Program-made: the position numbers and the translations under genes
Notes under the pieces: model-generated
Database searches by the model: none
Seen by the model: only the letters and a program-made list of their open reading frames with translations
What the model was told of the DNA's origin: nothing
Assembly (NCBI RefSeq): GCF_002104995.1
Contig: NW_024468285.1
Location: 1-64,000 of the forward strand
DNA length: 64,000 nt
Direction of reading: 5' to 3'
From: Linderina pennispora
Lineage: Eukaryota; Kickxellomycota; Kickxellomycetes; Kickxellales; Kickxellaceae
Shown here: piece after piece, positions 17,585 through 30,023 of the stretch
Numbering within the stretch: position 1 is the first letter of the stretch
Layout of the letters: the number at the start of each line of letters is the position of its first letter

Positions 17585-19432
17585 ATGAGTGGCACTAAAC
17601 ACGCGCCAGTACCAAAAAGTAACCCGCAGGGCCGGCGCAGCAAGAGTAAGAAGCCGGGCGCAGCGCAGCGTAGCCAGGGACCACCGCAGGTACGCGTGAG
17701 CGTGCGGGCGTCGTCAGAGCAGCCGTGCAGACGGTCGCGTAGCCGCACGCCCAGCCGCACACCTGACAGGTTCTCGGAAGTCTGGGCGCGCAAGCCCACG
17801 CGTGCCAAGCTCTCGCTCGAATCGATGTCGCTGTCTGGCCTGTTCCACTCCAAGAGCCAGAAGATAAAGACCACCCGGAAATCCCCTGCCAAGCACAGCA
17901 GGCGGCGCAGCATCAGCGAGCCCGCCGAGCAGCCCAGGTATGCAATGCCAGAGCCGCACACAAACGACCCGGAGATGCAGCGGCTGCTGGCGATGCTCCA
18001 GGGGCACATGCAGGCACAGCCGATGGCGCGACCGCCGAGCATTTCGATGCCGGTGCCGCCGGTAGTGCAGCCGACGCGGGCCAGCGAGCTGGGGAAGGCC
18101 ATCTCCGGGGGTCCACAACTGCGCCGGGCGAACAATGCGTCGCAGCAGTCGTTGCTGCACAACCGGGCGGCGTTGGCGGTGTCTCGCAGCACGCCGGTGC
18201 AGGACGACGAGCTGAGCGCATTTGGGGAGCCAGACGACGAGGTATCTGCAGGCCTGGCAGTGCACAAGCCCACGCAGTCGAAGACTATGCCGTCAATTCA
18301 TAGCCGCATAGCCGAAGCTGCGCTGCTGCCGCCGCCCATGCGTATCGACCCCGATGCATGCAATGAGTGGGCGCGGCACTCAAGTGTGTTCTCGGATAGT
18401 GGGCGCGGGTCACACGTCTACACGGTGATCGGCAAGGCCATCGCCTCGGCTATGCTGGCACAGGACACCAGCGAGGAGAGCAGCAGCAGCGCACCCCGTG
18501 GTGATGTGGGCGTGCGGCCGGTGCAGATTACGAAGCAGCGCACGACCGGCGACATCGACGAGGCGCTGGTGCACCGCCGACGCACCGACGCCGAGCAGAG
18601 CAGCATCGAGTCGGCCAACGTTATGACGCCGGACACCTTCGCCACAGCGCGGCAGTACATGGGCCAGCCCAGCGACGCGCCTTTCCCAGATCCGCCTGCC
18701 GTACCACTGCCCGCCCGCCAGTCGTCCAGCGTACCGACGGCACCGCTGCCCCAGCCGCCTGCTAGGGATCCACCGCGGAGCCGCGGTTCCGATGTCAGTG
18801 CCATCGCAGTGCGCCACCACTTGCAGGTCGACGAGGACCGCGAGGAAAAGGTTGAAGGCCGCGACTCGTATGGCTCCGACGAGCAGCCGTTGCCGGAGAT
18901 GGTGCTGGCCGAGTGGCTCGGGGCACCCGCCGATGCACCCACTGGCGCCGGCACAACGCAGGCGAGCACACCGCCACCGCGCCCGGCGAGCTTCGCGGAG
19001 AAGCGCGGTGTTGTGGAGGCGCTGTTGGCGCGCGTGGCCGATCTTGAGAGCCGGTTCGCGTGCGTCGAGGCGGTGCTGGGCGGGCTGGAGCACGAGCTGG
19101 ACCAGCTACTGCGTGGCCGCACTGAGCCGGTTGTGCGCCGCGGCAAGGTTGTCGATCCAGCCGCTGCCCGGAAGCCTGAGGTGCGCGTGCGCGATAGCCT
19201 GTCCGACTCGCCAGCTGATGCCGAAGACGATGGGTTCTGGCGCCGCGAGAACCTGACGCGCTACGTCAGCCAGTCACAGGCTGACTTTGACGAGGCCACC
19301 ACGCAAACCCTTGTGTCAATCATGGCCATGCTGCGCGGCCTGTCGTCTGTCCGCCAGGCCAAGCAGGCCATGGCCTCCATCGACACCGTGCTGGCCAACC
19401 TCAACCTGAGCGACAGCCAGCTGCCGCGCTAG
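17585..19432 (+). CDS. Unassigned low-complexity protein with a coiled coil
   Basis: The ORF encodes 615 residues from the ATG at 17585; the frame is open 25 codons further but without an earlier good start. The first 130 residues are basic, with SR, RSRSRTPSRTP and KSPAKHSRRRS stretches, as in nuclear or cytoskeleton-binding disordered proteins. The middle is rich in Pro, Ala, Ser and Thr. A leucine-heptad coiled coil lies at about residues 468-512 (VVEALLARVADLESRF and following). The C-terminus has a second helical patch (TLVSIMAMLRGLSSVRQAKQ). There are no membrane helices and no catalytic motifs. I do not recognise the family. It is convergent with the MFSD1-like gene. Confidence 0.75.
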   Translation: MSGTKHAPVPKSNPQGRRSKSKKPGAAQRSQGPPQVRVSVRASSEQPCRRSRSRTPSRTPDRFSEVWARKPTRAKLSLESMSLSGLFHSKSQKIKTTRKSPAKHSRRRSISEPAEQPRYAMPEPHTNDPEMQRLLAMLQGHMQAQPMARPPSISMPVPPVVQPTRASELGKAISGGPQLRRANNASQQSLLHNRAALAVSRSTPVQDDELSAFGEPDDEVSAGLAVHKPTQSKTMPSIHSRIAEAALLPPPMRIDPDACNEWARHSSVFSDSGRGSHVYTVIGKAIASAMLAQDTSEESSSSAPRGDVGVRPVQITKQRTTGDIDEALVHRRRTDAEQSSIESANVMTPDTFATARQYMGQPSDAPFPDPPAVPLPARQSSSVPTAPLPQPPARDPPRSRGSDVSAIAVRHHLQVDEDREEKVEGRDSYGSDEQPLPEMVLAEWLGAPADAPTGAGTTQASTPPPRPASFAEKRGVVEALLARVADLESRFACVEAVLGGLEHELDQLLRGRTEPVVRRGKVVDPAAARKPEVRVRDSLSDSPADAEDDGFWRRENLTRYVSQSQADFDEATTQTLVSIMAMLRGLSSVRQAKQAMASIDTVLANLNLSDSQLPR

Positions 19433-19788
19433 CTTCAGACACCAGCACACAGGGAGGCTTCGAGCGTGGAAAGCGACCCGACTCGACAAGAAAGCAAATA
19501 CTGAAGTGTTTTTATCAAGAGTTAGCTGCTCCTCTCATCAATGACAAGAAATGAAGGGATCTGTTCTTGGGCGCTCTCCTTTTATCTTTTGCTGCAGCAT
19601 GTCTGCTAAGGTACGTGTGCTGTTGAATATGTGTGTCTTCAGCAGCCTGCTGTCTCTAGCCCTGGCCCTGGCCACATCAACACATTCGCTCCAGATGCCT
19701 TTTGTATGGATTGTTTATGCTTAGTTGAGCAACAGAATGAATGCTAAGTGAATGATACAGATAAAGTAAATAAATAAGGCGGCGCTGG
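19433..19788. other. Convergent intergenic region
   Basis: This 356-base gap between two stop codons contains only presumed 3' untranslated sequence, with an AATAAA-like polyadenylation signal (aataaataag at 19768-19777) on the + strand. Confidence 0.35.
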
Positions 19789-22154
19789 CTACATCAGCTT
19801 GAGCGCAAACAGCACCAGGCTGGTGACCAACGCTACCACCAGCACGCCCAGCGGGAAGACGTTCCGCTTGCGGACGTAGCTGCGCCAGTTGGGTGCCGCA
19901 GCCAGCAGCAGCGGCTCGTTGATCTTGTCCTTGACAGCATGCAGCGCCTCCTTGCGCTCAGCAGCGTTGCCGCGCAGCAGCCCGCTCCACTGGAACCGGT
20001 CGACGACAAAGATCGCCGTGGCCACCACCATCGACAGCGCCCCCCAGCCGACGAAAAACGCCATCACGTACCGGTAGCTGTGCTGGCTCTCGGCCACCGA
20101 CTTTGGCCCGTTGTCCTGCAGCGCTCCCACTACTATATCCACGATGGTTGACCCGATGTTCGTCGCCGACTTGTAGATCCCCAGCCCCGTGCCCAGCGAG
20201 CTCGCCGGTAGCAGCAGCGAAATCGCTGTGATCTCCGCCAGCGGGCCCAGCGCCAGTGATACCGAGAACGTCACCAGCCCGACCAGCGGGTTGACCATCG
20301 TGAATCCCAGCAGCACCATCGACACCGTGAATGTCGCTGTCGAGAGAACCAGCAGGTCTGTGCGCAGCCCGAACCGGTCCAGGAACCACCCCAGGAACGG
20401 CACCAGGAATATAGGCATGATCTGCGATACGCTGGCCGACCACGCCGCCACTGCGTCGTTTGCACCGAACCGCAACTTGACCAGCTCGCTGTTAATATGC
20501 AGGAAGCTGGTCCACCCGCCGCCCAGCGTGAACGACTCCACGATGATCATCCAGAATATCCCGAAGAAGAAGAACACCAGCCGCGGGTTGAAACGGTGCT
20601 TTTTGCGCAGCCGCTCCACCGCCTCCGCTGACATCTCGCGCCGGATCCGCCGCATCGTCACCATGTACACGATGTTGATTGCGAATGACAGCGCACACAC
20701 CACAAAGTTCGCCCAGAAAGCGGCCCCGTAGAACCCAAACCGATCGGCGATCGGAATTGCCGTGCCCATCGACAGGAACGACGCCACCCGCGACGTTGTG
20801 ATCTGGATTGCAATGGTGATTGCCAGGCCCTTGCCCTTGAACCAGCTGCCCAGGATGGTTTCCTGCACAACGATTATTGTCCCTGACCCGAGCCCGTACA
20901 GAATCCGCCCCACCACCATCGTCGAGAACGACCGGCTGTGCGTCGACACCGAGATTATCAGGTTGCCCACCATGATCAGGAACGTCGAGATCAGCGATCC
21001 CGAGGTCGTCCCAAACGAGTCAATAAACAGCCCGCCCAGCACCGGCAGGATAGTATTCACTGCCGATACCGTCGACTGCAACGCCCCGTACTGCGTGTTG
21101 GTTATTCCGTACTCCTAATGTCCAGCAAAAAAGCCAGCATCAATTGTGGAGTCCTGCACCTGCATGCATTTGAATGCAGAGCGCTGTCGCCTGCATCGAA
21201 CTGCTTGTGCTCTTACCTTCTTGATTGTTGACTTTAGCGCTCCCAGCGTATGCGCCGAGTAATGGCTTCCAACTATACACCAAGTTGAATGGCCCACCGA
21301 GAATCAGGAAACAAAGTGAAATTAATTAATGCATGGGGCTGGAAAGTCACTGATTCACCCATCAAACCAGCAAGCCAGCAAGCCATCCACTGCCGCCCGC
21401 TCTGGGCCAGCTGACTCTGAGGAATTCAAGGTGACCTGCCGAACGAACGCTGGGCATTAAACAGAACTGGGGAGGAGGGAGGGGTAGGAGTTGCGCGTGA
21501 GCGGAAGGCGAAAAGGAGTGACCTGCCTGATACGCAGGAGGGGGAGGGGAGCTCAGCGACCAATGCCCAGTAAAACAAGTACAACCACAGGCTGAGACCT
21601 GTATCACTAGTGCCATCCCACCGCCAGGTCTCTCCACCACCCAAGCTGTCCTCCTCCCCCCAAAAAAATTCCAGCAACATCTACAGGAGCCCTCCCAGCG
21701 ATAATCGCTCAGCCAGGGGGAGGGATTGCTCTATTCTCTTCAGAGCTGCCTACGATAAGCCCTTTAGCCAGCTCCCCCCGCAAAGCAGTTGCTTACCTGA
21801 AATAAGCAGTGCACACACCAGCGCCAGGAATTGGTAGCCGTACCGTCTCTGTCCCCACGCCTGCTCAAAGTCCGTCAGTTCCTCGGCCGATGCCGTCGAT
21901 GCGCGGTGCTGTGCCAATCCTTCCTCGCTAAATTCTCTCGAGCCCTCGCGCGACGCTATGCTGGAGAACTCGCTGCGGAGCAGCGGCTGGTCGGGCGAGG
22001 GTGCTTCGCGGTAGCCGTCGATACGACCCATGTCTGTGTGTATTGTAAGGTCTGTCAGTTCGACTGGACTCTGTCCGCTTTCATCAGGTGGCGAAAAAGG
22101 TCTAGAGTGGAAAGTGTTGGGAGAAGAAGAGGAATGCAAAGGCCGAAAGCTCAT
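19789..22154 (-). CDS. MFSD1: MFSD1-like major facilitator transporter
   Basis: Exons on the minus strand are 22154-21797, 21272-21217 and 21114-19789, with introns of 524 and 102 bases (GT-AG, phases kept), giving 579 residues. A Ser-rich cytosolic N-terminus of about 100 residues precedes the first helix (FLALVCALLISVGSHYSAHT across the first junction). The small second exon joins GALKSTIKK to EYGITNTQYGALQSTV, the conserved opening of MFSD1-type carriers. About twelve helices follow, with the MFS loop pattern GRILYGLGSGTIIVVQE and FLGWFLDRFG. In animals MFSD1 is a lysosomal dipeptide exporter that works with GLMP; a vacuolar role here is inference. The first intron is unusually long for this window. 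Confidence 0.88.
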
Positions 22155-23121
22155 AGTTTTTCTTTTTTAAGACAGCTGAAGTGCACAGCTGACTATTTAT
22201 CTGACAACGCTCCTTTTTTTCTTCAGGTGAACAAATAGCTGTGAAAGGTGTTAGAGGATCCCGCTATTCCTCTTGCCTAGCCTACACTCTGAGCGGGAGG
22301 GCGATTCGCTCGCTCTGGCCAATCGTGGCTATTGTGGTACGCGGGCAGCGAGTGCCTTTTGCCTCGTCCTTTTGATCGGAACTTCCGAAAATGGTGCGAA
22401 ATTGAGAAAGATGCGTGGAAAAGAAGGAGCAACCACATACACACAAGGTCGGACATCTGATGAAGCGGCCATCGCCTACCTCGCGCATAGTGCATGATGG
22501 CTGGCAGGCAAATGTTCTGTTTCCCACACGCACATCCCTCCGGCATTCGGTCAGATAAACCTGACGGACTTTCCAGGTCGTTTATCCCGTCAGAAGGTGC
22601 AGCTGGCAAGGCGCAAAGACCGCTGCATGGCCGAGGTCGATGTCCGATTATCGCGTCTCGCAGAGGGCCGAAGGCAGAAGCAACTCCCAGTGAATAGTGC
22701 GACCGACAAGTGCATCTGGATCGACAAGACATCGTGACTCCTCTCCCAGCATCGGCTTATCTGTTCGACAGATATACCGATTGCCAATACGTTCCATGAA
22801 CTCCTGGTAGCACCGACAATGGCTGTGATAGCATAGGCCAGTCTGAGCCACGGGTTGACTGCACAGACTCACTGATCTGAGCAGGCTGAGGCTGCAAGCT
22901 CGTGCTCTCATTGTCTGTGACTGGTAAACTCGGGACGCAGACTCACGAGTCTAAATTAAAGCTGCCCTCAGCCAGGCCGCAGTAGTCTGCCAACCATAAA
23001 AAAAAAAAAAGCCAACACCAAAACCAGGGCCAAGACGATAAACCAGTAGAATCCTGAGTCATTTCACCTCCTCTTTCTCGCTTTCGCGCCATTACACTTT
23101 TGAGCCAATTTACTCCACCAA
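22155..23121. promoter_or_regulatory. Divergent promoter region, MFSD1-like and nucleotidyltransferase genes
   Basis: This 967-base head-to-head gap contains a 12-base A run at 22999-23010. The minus-strand ORFs between 22277 and 22911 overlap in different frames and show no protein family. No TATA box is clear on either side. Confidence 0.4.
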
Positions 23122-24853
23122 ATGACGAAGAAAGAACCAAACCATCACAGGGTTCCGCGGTTCCCGACTAAGAGGCAGCTGAATTCGTATCTTCATAGCA
23201 GCAGCTCGTCAATTTCGGCGCAAATTGAGCTGTTCGAGTTTATTCTGAACTACGTGAAGGAGAACGCAGACCCCACTGTCTCATCGATGGCTATCCTGCG
23301 CTACATGGCCGAGCAGGGGCTTGACGAGGAGGCCCTCGGGTGCCCTATTGGAGAGTGGCTGGGACACCCGACGTTCAGCCCGCATTTTGTGCTGACGGAG
23401 CCGTGCGGCCGCCACTTCCTGGTTGCCCTGGGCAACGAGTATTCGCACGACAAAATGCGCAAAAAGCTGATCGCTGACACGGCCTTGGAGCTGTACGATA
23501 CGTTGGCTCCGACTCTAGAGGACAGCGAGATAATCACGTTCGAGATTGCGATGTTTGCCAGAGTAAGAAACCTGTGCTGGTTTGCGGGCGACTGATTCCT
23601 TTTTACTGCCTGCTCGGGTGATGCATGAGACACATGGAACAATGCATATTCTCTAATCACATGGCCTCTTCTTATTTCCATAGACGTCTGCGACGACAAG
23701 TCCTCCACAGTTTCTGGTCACCGATATCTTGAGCCGGATCGAGAAGGCAGCTGCCATGGTGACCACTCTCCCGGTCAAGGCAAACCTGTTTGGGTCATCA
23801 AAGTTGGGGCTGTCGGGCAACGGGAGCGATCTCGACATTGCGTTGCAGATTGGCGGCATCGGCCTTGACAAGATGCTGATGCGCGCCCTGAGTCTTCATC
23901 TGGATCAGTTCGGCATAGCCAACGCCTTCTTTATTTCGCATGCGCGAATCCCGATGATCGAGTGTGTCGATATGGCCAGTGGCATTGATTGTGATATCAC
24001 ACTCAACAACACCATGGGCCATATCAAGACTGCATGCCTGGCAGCGTACCTGAGGTGCGATCCACGTGTGGGCCCGCTGATAGTCACCATCAAGCAATGG
24101 GCCAAGTGCCGGCGCATCAACGATGCCGCCAACGGGATGCTCAACAGCTACGGCTATACGGTCATGCTGCTGGCCTTTCTGCAGGAGCGCGGCGTGATAC
24201 CGCCGCTGCAGCAACTGACGACGCTGGACAACCCCGAGGACTGCCTGTTCTCAGAGAACAAGCTGGTTGCGCTGTACAACGGTCAATGCTTCAACACGGG
24301 CGAAGTACTGCCAGATTTTGTCGAGTGCGGCGTGTACACGCACTTTTACGAGCCGGCTGTGGCCGAGTGGAAGAGTCCAAACACTGAGTCACTGTATCAG
24401 CTTCTGTACGGCTACTTTTACCACTACGGCATTGCGCACGACTTTTTGGGCTCCGCAGTATCAGCGCGCGCAGGCACCACGTCGTTGCCGATGTCGCACT
24501 TGCTGGGCGGAAGACCGCGCGTCATAAGCCGGCCCTGGATTATCGAGGATCCATTCGAGCCGGGTATCAATCTGTGCAAGGCGTCGATACGCAATCTATT
24601 TGGCATCTACCGTGAGTTCCAAACCGCAGCGTACGTGCTGAGCACCAGTGACTCGCTGTTCGCGCTGTTTGACGACAATCTCGAGGTCACCGACTCGGAT
24701 ATGTGCTTCATTGCGTACTGCAAGAATGAAATGTACAACAGATTCAAGGCTGAGTTTTTGATGATCGTGTTTGTCGCAAACAGATGCGACATCTCCAGCC
24801 CCCGCTCTGACCCAGCCACCACCACTCTGCCAACCCAAGCTTTTTTACAATGA
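23122..24853 (+). CDS. Cid1-type poly(A)/poly(U) nucleotidyltransferase
   Basis: The exons are 23122-23562 and 23684-24853 (121-base intron), giving 536 residues. The catalytic core follows the DNA polymerase beta fold: KLGLSGNGSDLDIAL supplies the helical turn and the first two aspartates, and SGIDCDITLNN the third. TIKQWAKCRRINDAANGMLNSYG matches the central domain. ESLYQLLYGYFYHYG is the start of the PAP-associated domain, which ends near IIEDPFEPGINLCK. Enzymes of this group add U or A tails to cytoplasmic mRNAs or small RNAs. Which nucleotide is used cannot be told from what I see. There is no recognisable RNA-binding domain. The last 35 residues look unlike the family, so an unrecognised 3' intron is possible. 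Confidence 0.88.
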
Positions 24854-27800
24854 TTTTTTGCTTGGGCCATTCACCTCTCCAGTCTTCTTGTTGCTCACAC
24901 AGCCCAGCAAGTCCACCTTTGTTTACCGTATGGCATCCATTCAGACACTGGTATTTCCCAATAAACAGCACCTACGCCTCCTTCATAGAAAAGTCAAAGC
25001 ACTATGCAATATTTACCTTCGTGCCCAAATACCGCAACTGTCATAGCACACGAGCATGCCATTCAGAAACCTCCTCTAAAAGGAAGCCCTTTTCCGAGTG
25101 GACTAGAATGCAGCACTCTGTGCACAATATGCGGTTCCCCACAAGCAGCATATTTGGACGAAATTTCGCGCTTGTTCTTAATTCCACAGCTTGTGTCGGA
25201 CAAAAATCCCAGAACGGGAGGCTCACACGAGTGGTGGCATTTGGATCCTCTGGCGCTTTGGTGGTGGAATTGCCCAAAGCCAAAGCATAGGGATCGCTGC
25301 GCTAATAGCAGTGCATTGGCTGGGATATCCACTGGACATGGGAGCGCCTCTTCCGGGGTGGATATTGGTCACTGCACAAGAATAGCCAGGCATCCATACG
25401 CAGAAGAGGGGCGTCATGGGCTCATCGGTTTGGTCAATTTGGGCGAGTACAGAATCTGCTGATGCTCAGTCAGCGGACGCAAAAGGAGCAACAAAATAGC
25501 ATGGCCAGTTTTAGGTTGACCAACGCTAATATCGTTCATATATGGACTGCATTTCCAGATAATGGCAGGCATCTGGCGGTCCGTGAGGTCTACAATGAGC
25601 AAGGCAAAATAATTGCAAGCTTGACTGTCACAATTCTCGGGCTCCTTATTCCCAAACGACGTTCTTCGTTTTGTTTCGCGTTACCAAGGCGAACAGTGTG
25701 GAGACACAATTGCCGCCAAGAAGAGCGCTTTGGTTGGCTGCACATTTGTTTTCAAACGCCAGTTCATCGCCCACAAGGATTATTTGCGGCAAGCTACGCA
25801 ACAAAGGAGTTTTTTGTTGTACCGAGCGTTCCAGAGGGGACATGAATGGGTGCTAGTTCATTTCGCCGAAAGGGCAAATGTCAGGCTGACAATTGCTCCC
25901 ACGCACTCCCGAGAGACAACAAGAGTGAAAATCATCGGCAAGCCAGGCGCTTTGCAGTGCATTTTTGCTTAATGTCTGAACATGGCACTTCACATGGACA
26001 TTTCTGGCAGGCGGAATTTTGCCTCTTGGGCAGCTGAGCAGCCCAGAGCAGAGGACGATAGCAGTGTCTTGGCTACGGAAAAATGACGCCCACACCCGCG
26101 CAAGGTCGAATTGCCAGACAATATGTGCTCGTTGCAAACAATGCATCGCTCATAATTCGGTTTTCTCTGAACTTATTGCCCGCCCACTGCTGGGTATTTT
26201 GCTTTGGAATGAAGAAAATAGCAATAGTGCGTCGCATATTGAGCGACCGAATTGTGTGTGTTGGGAGTGCGATCTCTGAATTGCTCCGTCCTGGAGAGGG
26301 CATGTTTCGTAGGTGCCCTTGTGCCCCGCTAGTCTATATCACCCTTTCCTAACATGGCAACTATTGATGCCGACAGCACACGATCGCACATCAATTATGC
26401 TGGTCAAGAAGAGCAGCCGTGATGGTGACGGCGATGATGGTGCTGGTGCTGCTGGCATCAGCTGTGCTCCTTGCGCAAGGGCATGGCGTGGATATTGTAT
26501 ATGAAGTCCGGACCCAAACAACTCTGAGCGCTGTGCCTTGACATCAAGCCATCTTGTCCCGGGCCATTTCGGCCTTTCCTTCCTTGCATATCAGCAACAG
26601 GCCAAGCTGGGTTATTAATAGAAGCGCTTGCGGATCAAACAAGTCGCCAACGATAGACCGGGCAGCCCGTCGATTCGACGCAGCAAGGAAAAAAGATGGC
26701 GTAGCAGGCGAAGCCTGGGCTGGGCATAGTCGCTGGTATGCGGATGTGCGTGCCCGTGTATGCATGCCAGCTCGCTAATTGCCTGCACAACAGGTTTTTG
26801 CGCATGTTTACCAAAAATTGCTGCAGCTGCTCCTCCGAAGTGCATACGACTATCATTATCAAATTATTTTTCTAATGCCACCAGCCACTCGCCTCCCTCG
26901 TTGCTGCCTGTTAAATTAGCTCTTTTCGGGATCTACCCTTCGCCTCTCCCTCTCCACCCCCCGCGTTGCACATGGCGTCTCAACGACGTGGAAAAACACA
27001 CCAATGATGCCGCAAGCGATACAAGTCAGCAAGAGAGGAGGCGCGGACCGCTGCCTTCCTGCTGCCTCCAAGAGGCGACACGCCGAGCAGTCCGGGCTGG
27101 TCCAGGGATTGATTGAAAGCGGACATGCTGGCTTCTGAGTCGCTTCTGTTCCTCGAAATGGCAAGGGAGCCAGGGCGTGCAACCAGTGGAGCCACTGGCG
27201 TGGGCTGAGGGGCCATGGGTGAGATCATGGTGTGCGAGGTGACTGGCCAGCAGCATGGTTACGCCAAGCGCAAGGCTAGGAGGATGGGAATCGCGCGCGA
27301 ATGAGGCGCCCGCGTCCTGGCGGGGCCACCCTCGCACAGTGACGGTGAGAAAAGCCGTGAGCCGCAAACATACGACCCAGTTGTTTTTTATTTTGCAGCC
27401 TTGGGCCGAGAGATAAGCAACCCCCCTGGCCTCCCCAGAATTGCAGCGAGGAAAATAAAACCCCTCGCTACCCAAAGTGTAGGCGGGGATGCCCGTCCGG
27501 ATTGGCTCGCTTTCGGAAGCAAGGAGGCTTGGGTGTCACAGTGCAATAATTTACGAATTGTTGGGCGCCCGCGGAGAGGGGAGGGTCCCTCCAGGGCGGG
27601 GAGGGGTGTGCCGCACCCGCCCCGTTTGAAATGTGCGAGTTCTAAACATGTCGCCGTCGCCTAACTTTTTTGCTAGCAATAAGGCAAAAATTTGATGTTC
27701 ATTGTAATCCCGGAGCGAAGCACGACACCAGTGCAGACAATTCCAATAGGGTGGTTGGCAACCCCGGGCGCGTACCTTTTTTTAATTCCTCCACAGTCTG

Positions 27801-28544
27801 CGAAATATTGGGCCTTTTTCACAGGCAAGCACAAAAAATTTTTCTCCTTGCCTTGGTGGTCGTGCTGGTGGGCGCTTTTTGGGCTAGCCGAATAAATCTG
27901 CGGACATTTGCTCCATTCCAAAAAGTCGAGCACATTGCCTCTACATAAAGCTATTCCTCTCTTCTCTCCTTTTTTCCCTTTTCATCCACTTGCTCACACT
28001 TTTTATCCTCTGCAATATAATCACATTGCCTTTTCTGCACTCGAGCCTTTTTTAGCCCCACCTCTCCCCTCGCACCAAATCCCCCACACTCAGTGCTGGC
28101 CTGGCCTGACCTGACCTTTGCACGCACGCACTCACACCACTCCCACGGCGGCTGTTCTATCGCTCGCATATCGAATCGTTCCATCCTAGTCTCGCTTTTA
28201 TTATTTTCGGTGCTCGATCCACCCGCATATTCTGTTACTACTGCCATACCGGAAAAATTACCAGCACATAGGCTCTGATAGATTACAGCCACGGCCCTGT
28301 CTTGTGCCTCAGACCGCCATCAAACCCACATCCCCACACACTTTGGACCGTTAAGCTATACAGCACAAAGGAGGTTGTCCCTGTCTCATTAGCGCTATTC
28401 AGCTTTATTTGAAATCAACAGCCCCCTCTGTCTGTCCATTTATAGCAGGGTGCGTTCGCAAGCTCGGCTAAACAACAATTGAAATCGAGCCTCTTTTGCT
28501 TCTTTTTTCGCACACTTTATTTATTTCCCCCGCTATTCTGTTCA
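24854..28544. other. 3.7-kb gene-free region upstream of the MADS gene
   Basis: This is the longest stretch without a supported gene. Many short ORFs occur on both strands, the longest about 150 codons (25004-25462 +, 27026-27475 -), but none has a family motif or a consistent protein-like composition. The last 600 bases (about 27950-28544) are pyrimidine-rich, with short direct repeats (cctggcctgacctgacct near 28099; gcacgcacgcac near 28121), suggesting a long transcribed leader of the MADS gene. No tRNA, transposon or other repeat was recognised. Confidence 0.45.
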
Positions 28545-30023
28545 ATGTACGGCGCTTACGAACCCAAGGCCCTCGGATACCCTGACAACCTCTCGATTTC
28601 TTCTACAGACACAGCAGCACCCACCCCCACGCACTCGTCGGCAGATCACCACGCTTTTAGAATGAACGCAGCCTTCCCGCCTGAGGACCCGGCCAAGCAG
28701 CTGGCCGGCGTCTACCCGAACGACCCAGCCACTGCGCTGCTCTTGGATCAGCAGAACCAGCACCACCACCAGCACCCGCAGCAGACCCAGGATTCATCGC
28801 GCACACAGACGCCATCAGCCAAGCGGTCGCGCGAGGACGACGAGTCGGACGGCGAGTCTGAGGGCAACGCGAAGGGCGACACCAAAGACGAGAAGCGGGC
28901 CGGTCGGCGCAAGATCAAGATCGAATACATTGAGGATAAGAGCCGGCGGCACATCACGTTCAGCAAGCGCAAGGCGGGCATCATGAAGAAAGCATTCGAG
29001 CTCAGCACGCTGACAGGCACCCAGGTGCTCCTGCTGGTTGTGTCCGAGACCGGCCTTGTCTACACCTTCACAACGCCCAAGCTGCAGCCCATCGTGACCA
29101 AGCCTGAGGGCAAGAACCTGATCCAGGCCTGCCTCAACGCGCCCGAGCTGCCCGACGCCAACAACCAGGTCGTCCAGCCGACCCCGACCGAGTCAAACAG
29201 TTACATGTCGCAGCCGCGCCAGGCGTATGCTGCCAACGCGGCTCAGGTTGCGCCTAGCGTCATTCCCAGCGCCACAGCTGCGGGCCACGACGCTGCGGCT
29301 GCGGCTGCCGCCGCCGCTGCACAGAGCATGTCGGGTGGTGACAACGGGTTCGATCGCAAGCTGCACTCTGGTTCGCCCGCCGGCGTCAACCATGCCACAG
29401 CGTACCTCCAGCAGTACTACAACGGCCAGCAGGCGGTCGTCGCTGCCGCCGCGGGCATGCCTGGCGCATACTCCTCGAACAACTCGATGGGAGCGTATGC
29501 TGCGGCTGTCGCAGGCTACGGCTCGTACCCCGGCAGCAACAACCACTCCCAGCACCACTCGCCCATCGCTGCCAACGTCGCTCCCCACACACCTCAGCCG
29601 GTGAACGGGATCTCCGCTGCAGTGGCAGCCGCCGCGTCCAGCATGCCGACAATGGGCAGCCTCGCCAGCTACCACCACCAGACGCCGGGCCAGCAGCAGC
29701 AGCCGCTCCCGAACTTTCAGTCTTCACAGTCGCAGACGCCGACACATGGATTGTCCACCCCCGGAACCCCGTCGGTCTCCAACACATCTGTCTCGGCAGC
29801 GGTGGCAGCTGCAGTGGCGGTAGCCAATAGTGGACATGCCCAGGGCATGCCGTCACAGCAGCAGCAGCAGCAGCACCATGTCGCCTACATGTCGGCCGCC
29901 AACCAATACTGGCCTTCCACCGGCATCCACACGCAGCAGCCGCAGCAGCCGTCGCAGGTCTCGTCCGCGACTGTCGCTGCAGCCACTGCCGCTGGTGCCC
30001 AGCGTCCCGGGTATTCTAGCTGA
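28545..30023 (+). CDS. MCM1: SRF/MCM1-type MADS-box transcription factor
   Basis: A single exon encodes 492 residues from the ATG at 28545 (MYGAYEPKALGYPDN). After an acidic stretch, the MADS box lies at about residues 119-178: GRRKIKIEYIEDKSRRHITF, SKRKAGIMKKAFELSTLTGT and QVLLLVVSETGLVYTFTT. The SAM extension (KLQPIVTKPEGKNLIQACL) defines the type I SRF/MCM1 class rather than MEF2/Rlm1. The remainder is rich in Gln, Ala and Ser, with alanine runs (AAAAAAAAAA near residue 250) and a QQQQQQ run, typical of activation regions. Homologues bind CArG-like CC(A/T)6GG sites and partner with other factors for mating-type, cell-cycle and morphogenesis genes. The long upstream gene-free region fits a highly regulated gene. 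Confidence 0.93.
   Translation: MYGAYEPKALGYPDNLSISSTDTAAPTPTHSSADHHAFRMNAAFPPEDPAKQLAGVYPNDPATALLLDQQNQHHHQHPQQTQDSSRTQTPSAKRSREDDESDGESEGNAKGDTKDEKRAGRRKIKIEYIEDKSRRHITFSKRKAGIMKKAFELSTLTGTQVLLLVVSETGLVYTFTTPKLQPIVTKPEGKNLIQACLNAPELPDANNQVVQPTPTESNSYMSQPRQAYAANAAQVAPSVIPSATAAGHDAAAAAAAAAAQSMSGGDNGFDRKLHSGSPAGVNHATAYLQQYYNGQQAVVAAAAGMPGAYSSNNSMGAYAAAVAGYGSYPGSNNHSQHHSPIAANVAPHTPQPVNGISAAVAAAASSMPTMGSLASYHHQTPGQQQQPLPNFQSSQSQTPTHGLSTPGTPSVSNTSVSAAVAAAVAVANSGHAQGMPSQQQQQQHHVAYMSAANQYWPSTGIHTQQPQQPSQVSSATVAAATAAGAQRPGYSS

Noticed and set aside
17581-19146. Several long minus-strand ORFs opposite the 615-residue protein gene
   Set aside because: The + strand frame is the only one open across the whole region with an ATG in good context. 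The antisense ORFs are shorter and overlap each other in different frames. Less certain than the other shadows, since the protein has no known family.
25004-25462. A 152-codon + strand ORF in the large gap
   Set aside because: Odd composition (WWW run), no motif, no promoter-like element, and no continuation by splicing was found.
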